Shown here piece by piece: positions 42,124 through 43,544 of a stretch of 43,544 nt of DNA (positions are counted from its first letter, which is position 1; every line of letters starts with the position of its first letter). Origin of the DNA: Planctomycetota bacterium (GTDB taxonomy: Bacteria > Planctomycetota > UBA1135 > GCA-002686595); contig CANKOY010000030.1 in assembly GCA_947484275.1 (NCBI GenBank), positions 1 to 43,544 on the forward strand, read 5' to 3'. The notes beneath the pieces were generated by a model. It did not search any database. It had not been told where the DNA came from and saw only the letters and a program-made list of their open reading frames with translations. A program made the translations under genes and the position numbers.

Positions 42124-42960
42124 ATGGCCCTCGCGGAATTCCGCGGAGTCTCGCATCGGTACGGAGAGCGCACGGCTCTGCGTTCGTTCTCCATTGTTGT
42201 GAAGCCGGGCGAGGTCTACGGACTCCTCGGCCCCAACGGTGCAGGCAAGACCACGGCAGTGCGCATCCTGTGCGGACTGCTGCGCCCCACGGAAGGTCAG
42301 GTCCTGGTGGCCAACATCGACGTGGCCGTAAACCCGCTGGAGGCGCGCAGGCAGATGGCCTTCGTGCCCGACGGCGCGCCGTTGTACGCGCACCTGTCGC
42401 CACTGCAACACCTACAGCTCGTCGGCCGCTTGTTCGGCGTCGATGAAGCGCGCATCGCAAGCGAGAGCGGTCGGTTGCTCGACGCTCTCGGCCTAGGCGA
42501 TCGCCGCGACGACCCGGTGGGCGAGTTCTCGCGCGGCATGCGCCAGAAGGCGGCCCTGGCCTGCGCGATCCTGCCGCGCCCGAAGTTGCTTGTGCTCGAC
42601 GAGCCCCTCGAAGGTCTCGACGCGCCGACCACAGCCATGGTCAAGGAGCTGCTGCGTGAGTGGGCCCGCGGCGGCGGCTCGGTGCTGTACACCTCGCACC
42701 AACTCGACGTGGTCGAGCGCGTTTGCGACCGCATGGCAATCGTGCATCAGGGCGAGAAGGTGGCCGAGGGCAGCCTCGACGAACTGCGCCAACAGTCGCG
42801 TGCGAACCTCGCGGACCCCGCTCTGGCGAGTTCGCCGCAGGCGGACCTCACCCTCGATCAGGTGTTCCGCGCCGTGACCCACGCCGAGGATCCGAGGGTG
42901 CAGGCGCGGCGCGTTCTCGGAGCCGACGCGAATTCCGATAGTCCTCGAAAACTGGGCTAA
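42124..42960 (+). CDS. ABC transporter ATP-binding protein (ABC-2/CcmA type)
   Basis: A 278-residue ABC ATPase. Walker A is GPNGAGKTT at residues 36-44; the Q-loop region is RQMAFVPDGAPLYAHLSPLQ, where the usual Gln is replaced by Asp in FVPDGAPL. The signature reads EFSRGMRQKAALACAI, Walker B is LLVLDEPLEGLD, and the switch histidine is in YTSHQLDVVERV. This layout is typical of ABC-2 type exporters. No permease lies beside it in the window, so it is either an orphan subunit or its permease is elsewhere. It sits 3 bases after the radical SAM gene and 5 bases before the SRPBCC gene. The substrate is unknown. Confidence 0.9.
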   Translation: MALAEFRGVSHRYGERTALRSFSIVVKPGEVYGLLGPNGAGKTTAVRILCGLLRPTEGQVLVANIDVAVNPLEARRQMAFVPDGAPLYAHLSPLQHLQLVGRLFGVDEARIASESGRLLDALGLGDRRDDPVGEFSRGMRQKAALACAILPRPKLLVLDEPLEGLDAPTTAMVKELLREWARGGGSVLYTSHQLDVVERVCDRMAIVHQGEKVAEGSLDELRQQSRANLADPALASSPQADLTLDQVFRAVTHAEDPRVQARRVLGADANSDSPRKLG

Positions 42961-42965
42961 CCAAC

Positions 42966-43430
42966 ATGGGCAATAAGTCGAAGCTGGACTCGACCGCGGG
43001 CGTGAGGGTCATCGAACTCGAGATCGCTATCAAGGCTCCGATCGCCCGCGTCTGGAAGGCGCTGGTGCACGAGACCAGTACGTGGTGGCTGCGCGACTTC
43101 TACACCGACGCCTCGGCGAAGCGCTTCGTCATCGAACCCGTGCTCGGCGGAAAGATGTTCGAGGACTGGGGCAACGGCGAGGGCCTGGTGTGGGCCACCG
43201 TCACCGCCGTGAAGTCGCCGACGATGCTCGAACTGTCGGGCGTGTCGTCGCCGGCCTGGGGCGGACCGAACACGCACTACCACTCCTTCAGGCTCGAATC
43301 CCAAGGCACCGGCACGCTGCTGCGCTTCACGGACGCTATCCATGGCCGCGCCGACGACGGCCTGGCGGATTCACTGCGCGAAGGCTGGAAGATGCTGCTC
43401 GACGGGGCCCTGCGCGCCCACTGCGAGTAA
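42966..43430 (+). CDS. SRPBCC/AHSA1-type domain protein
   Basis: A 154-residue protein of the START/SRPBCC superfamily, probably the activator-of-Hsp90-like (AHSA1/polyketide cyclase 2) type. Its pattern is ELEIAIKAPIARVWKALVHE, then a beta stretch with FVIEPVLGGKMFEDWGNGEG and VWATVTAVKSPTMLEL, and a long C-terminal helix (LADSLREGWKMLLDGALRAH). Such domains bind hydrophobic ligands in a helix-grip fold; the ligand here is unknown. It is the last gene of the radical SAM-ABC ATPase operon. Its TAA (43428-43430) directly abuts the stop of the convergent gene that begins the next unit. Confidence 0.87.
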   Translation: MGNKSKLDSTAGVRVIELEIAIKAPIARVWKALVHETSTWWLRDFYTDASAKRFVIEPVLGGKMFEDWGNGEGLVWATVTAVKSPTMLELSGVSSPAWGGPNTHYHSFRLESQGTGTLLRFTDAIHGRADDGLADSLREGWKMLLDGALRAHCE

Positions 43431-43544
43431 TCAGGGTCGCCTGGTGATCGGCGTCGGACGAAGATCATCGTCCACGGCGACCATCGTGACTTCCGCGGCG
43501 GTTACGTGGACGGTCTGGGTGCGGTCCCGGGCACGTTGGGCCCA
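43431..43544 (-). CDS. Probable acyl-CoA thioesterase, C-terminal fragment
   Basis: Reading the minus strand from the window edge gives 37 codons and a TGA at 43433-43431. The peptide includes TVHVTAAEVTMVAVDDDLRP and ends TPITRRP. A strand of the form aEVTMVAVDDDlRPtPI resembles the last strand of hotdog acyl-CoA thioesterases (YciA/BFIT type), where F-TFVA-D-d-grP-pvP is common. The start lies outside the window. The assignment rests on this short motif alone. Confidence 0.55.
   Translation of the reverse strand, partial: WAQRARDRTQTVHVTAAEVTMVAVDDDLRPTPITRRP

Noticed and set aside
1..43544. CRISPR array, prophage, toxin-antitoxin or restriction system
   Set aside because: I saw no regularly spaced repeats, cas, integrase, phage structural, methylase-endonuclease or toxin-antitoxin genes in any frame.

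Overview
This is a GC-rich bacterial chromosome segment. Its gene content points to the Planctomycetota or a close relative: DUF1501 proteins (two copies), a PSCyt1/DUF1549/DUF1553 cytochrome-like lipoprotein, a second cytochrome fused to leucine-rich repeats, a DUF1080 lipoprotein, an SBBP-type (DUF7948-like) fragment, and a TIGR03087-type glycosyltransferase of exosortase-linked clusters. Clear Shine-Dalgarno sites are scarce, many lipoproteins are present, and an LpxL-type acyltransferase implies a Gram-negative envelope. No rRNA, tRNA, CRISPR array, integrase or insertion sequence was recognised.

Layout. 1-300: tail of a DUF1501 gene. 387-2552 (+): a secreted-looking glycoside-hydrolase-like protein. 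2472-3125 (-): a short SBBP-type fragment running into it antisense. 3352-4209 (-): a methyltransferase. 4210-4629: a gene-free stretch ending in a strong minus-strand terminator. 4630-7116 (-): the three-lipoprotein module COG3014 - YcfL - LpoB. 7395-10088 (+): mutS. 10089-18579 (-): a planctomycete cytochrome/DUF1501 operon (DUF1080, PSCyt1-DUF1553, DUF1501, DUF2231-cytochrome-LRR-YHS) followed by lpxL. 18781-24230 (-): archaeal-type methionine aminopeptidase, a domain-inserted glycosyltransferase, glycogen debranching enzyme and a dual-specificity phosphatase.

24332-29942 (+) holds the molybdate transporter modA, modB, modC, but a 2.7-kb GH63-like glucosidase lies on the opposite strand between modA and modBC. 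30040-31539 (+): an unknown lipoprotein and an atypical protein kinase, closed by a 56-nt palindrome shared with the convergent leucine dehydrogenase gene (31626-32699, -). topA (32813-35242, -) is divergent from a DinG/XPD-like helicase (35577-38828, +). Then come a glycosyltransferase-methyltransferase pair (38977-40841), a small membrane protein, and a tight operon of radical SAM enzyme, ABC ATPase and SRPBCC protein (41326-43430). The window ends in the 3' end of a probable acyl-CoA thioesterase gene (-).

Functional links. The debranching enzyme, GT4 glycosyltransferase and GH63-like enzyme suggest alpha-glucan or glucoside metabolism around 19-28 kb. LpoB/YcfL/COG3014 and LpxL concern the cell envelope. 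MutS, TopA and the helicase are genome-maintenance genes. No single known defence or secretion system is present. The most unusual items are the helicase with a catalytically dead exonuclease-like domain and an SSB-like C-terminal tip, the DSP phosphatase translationally coupled to a debranching enzyme, the type II methionine aminopeptidase in a bacterium, the cytochrome-LRR-YHS fusion, and several strong nucleic-acid structures.
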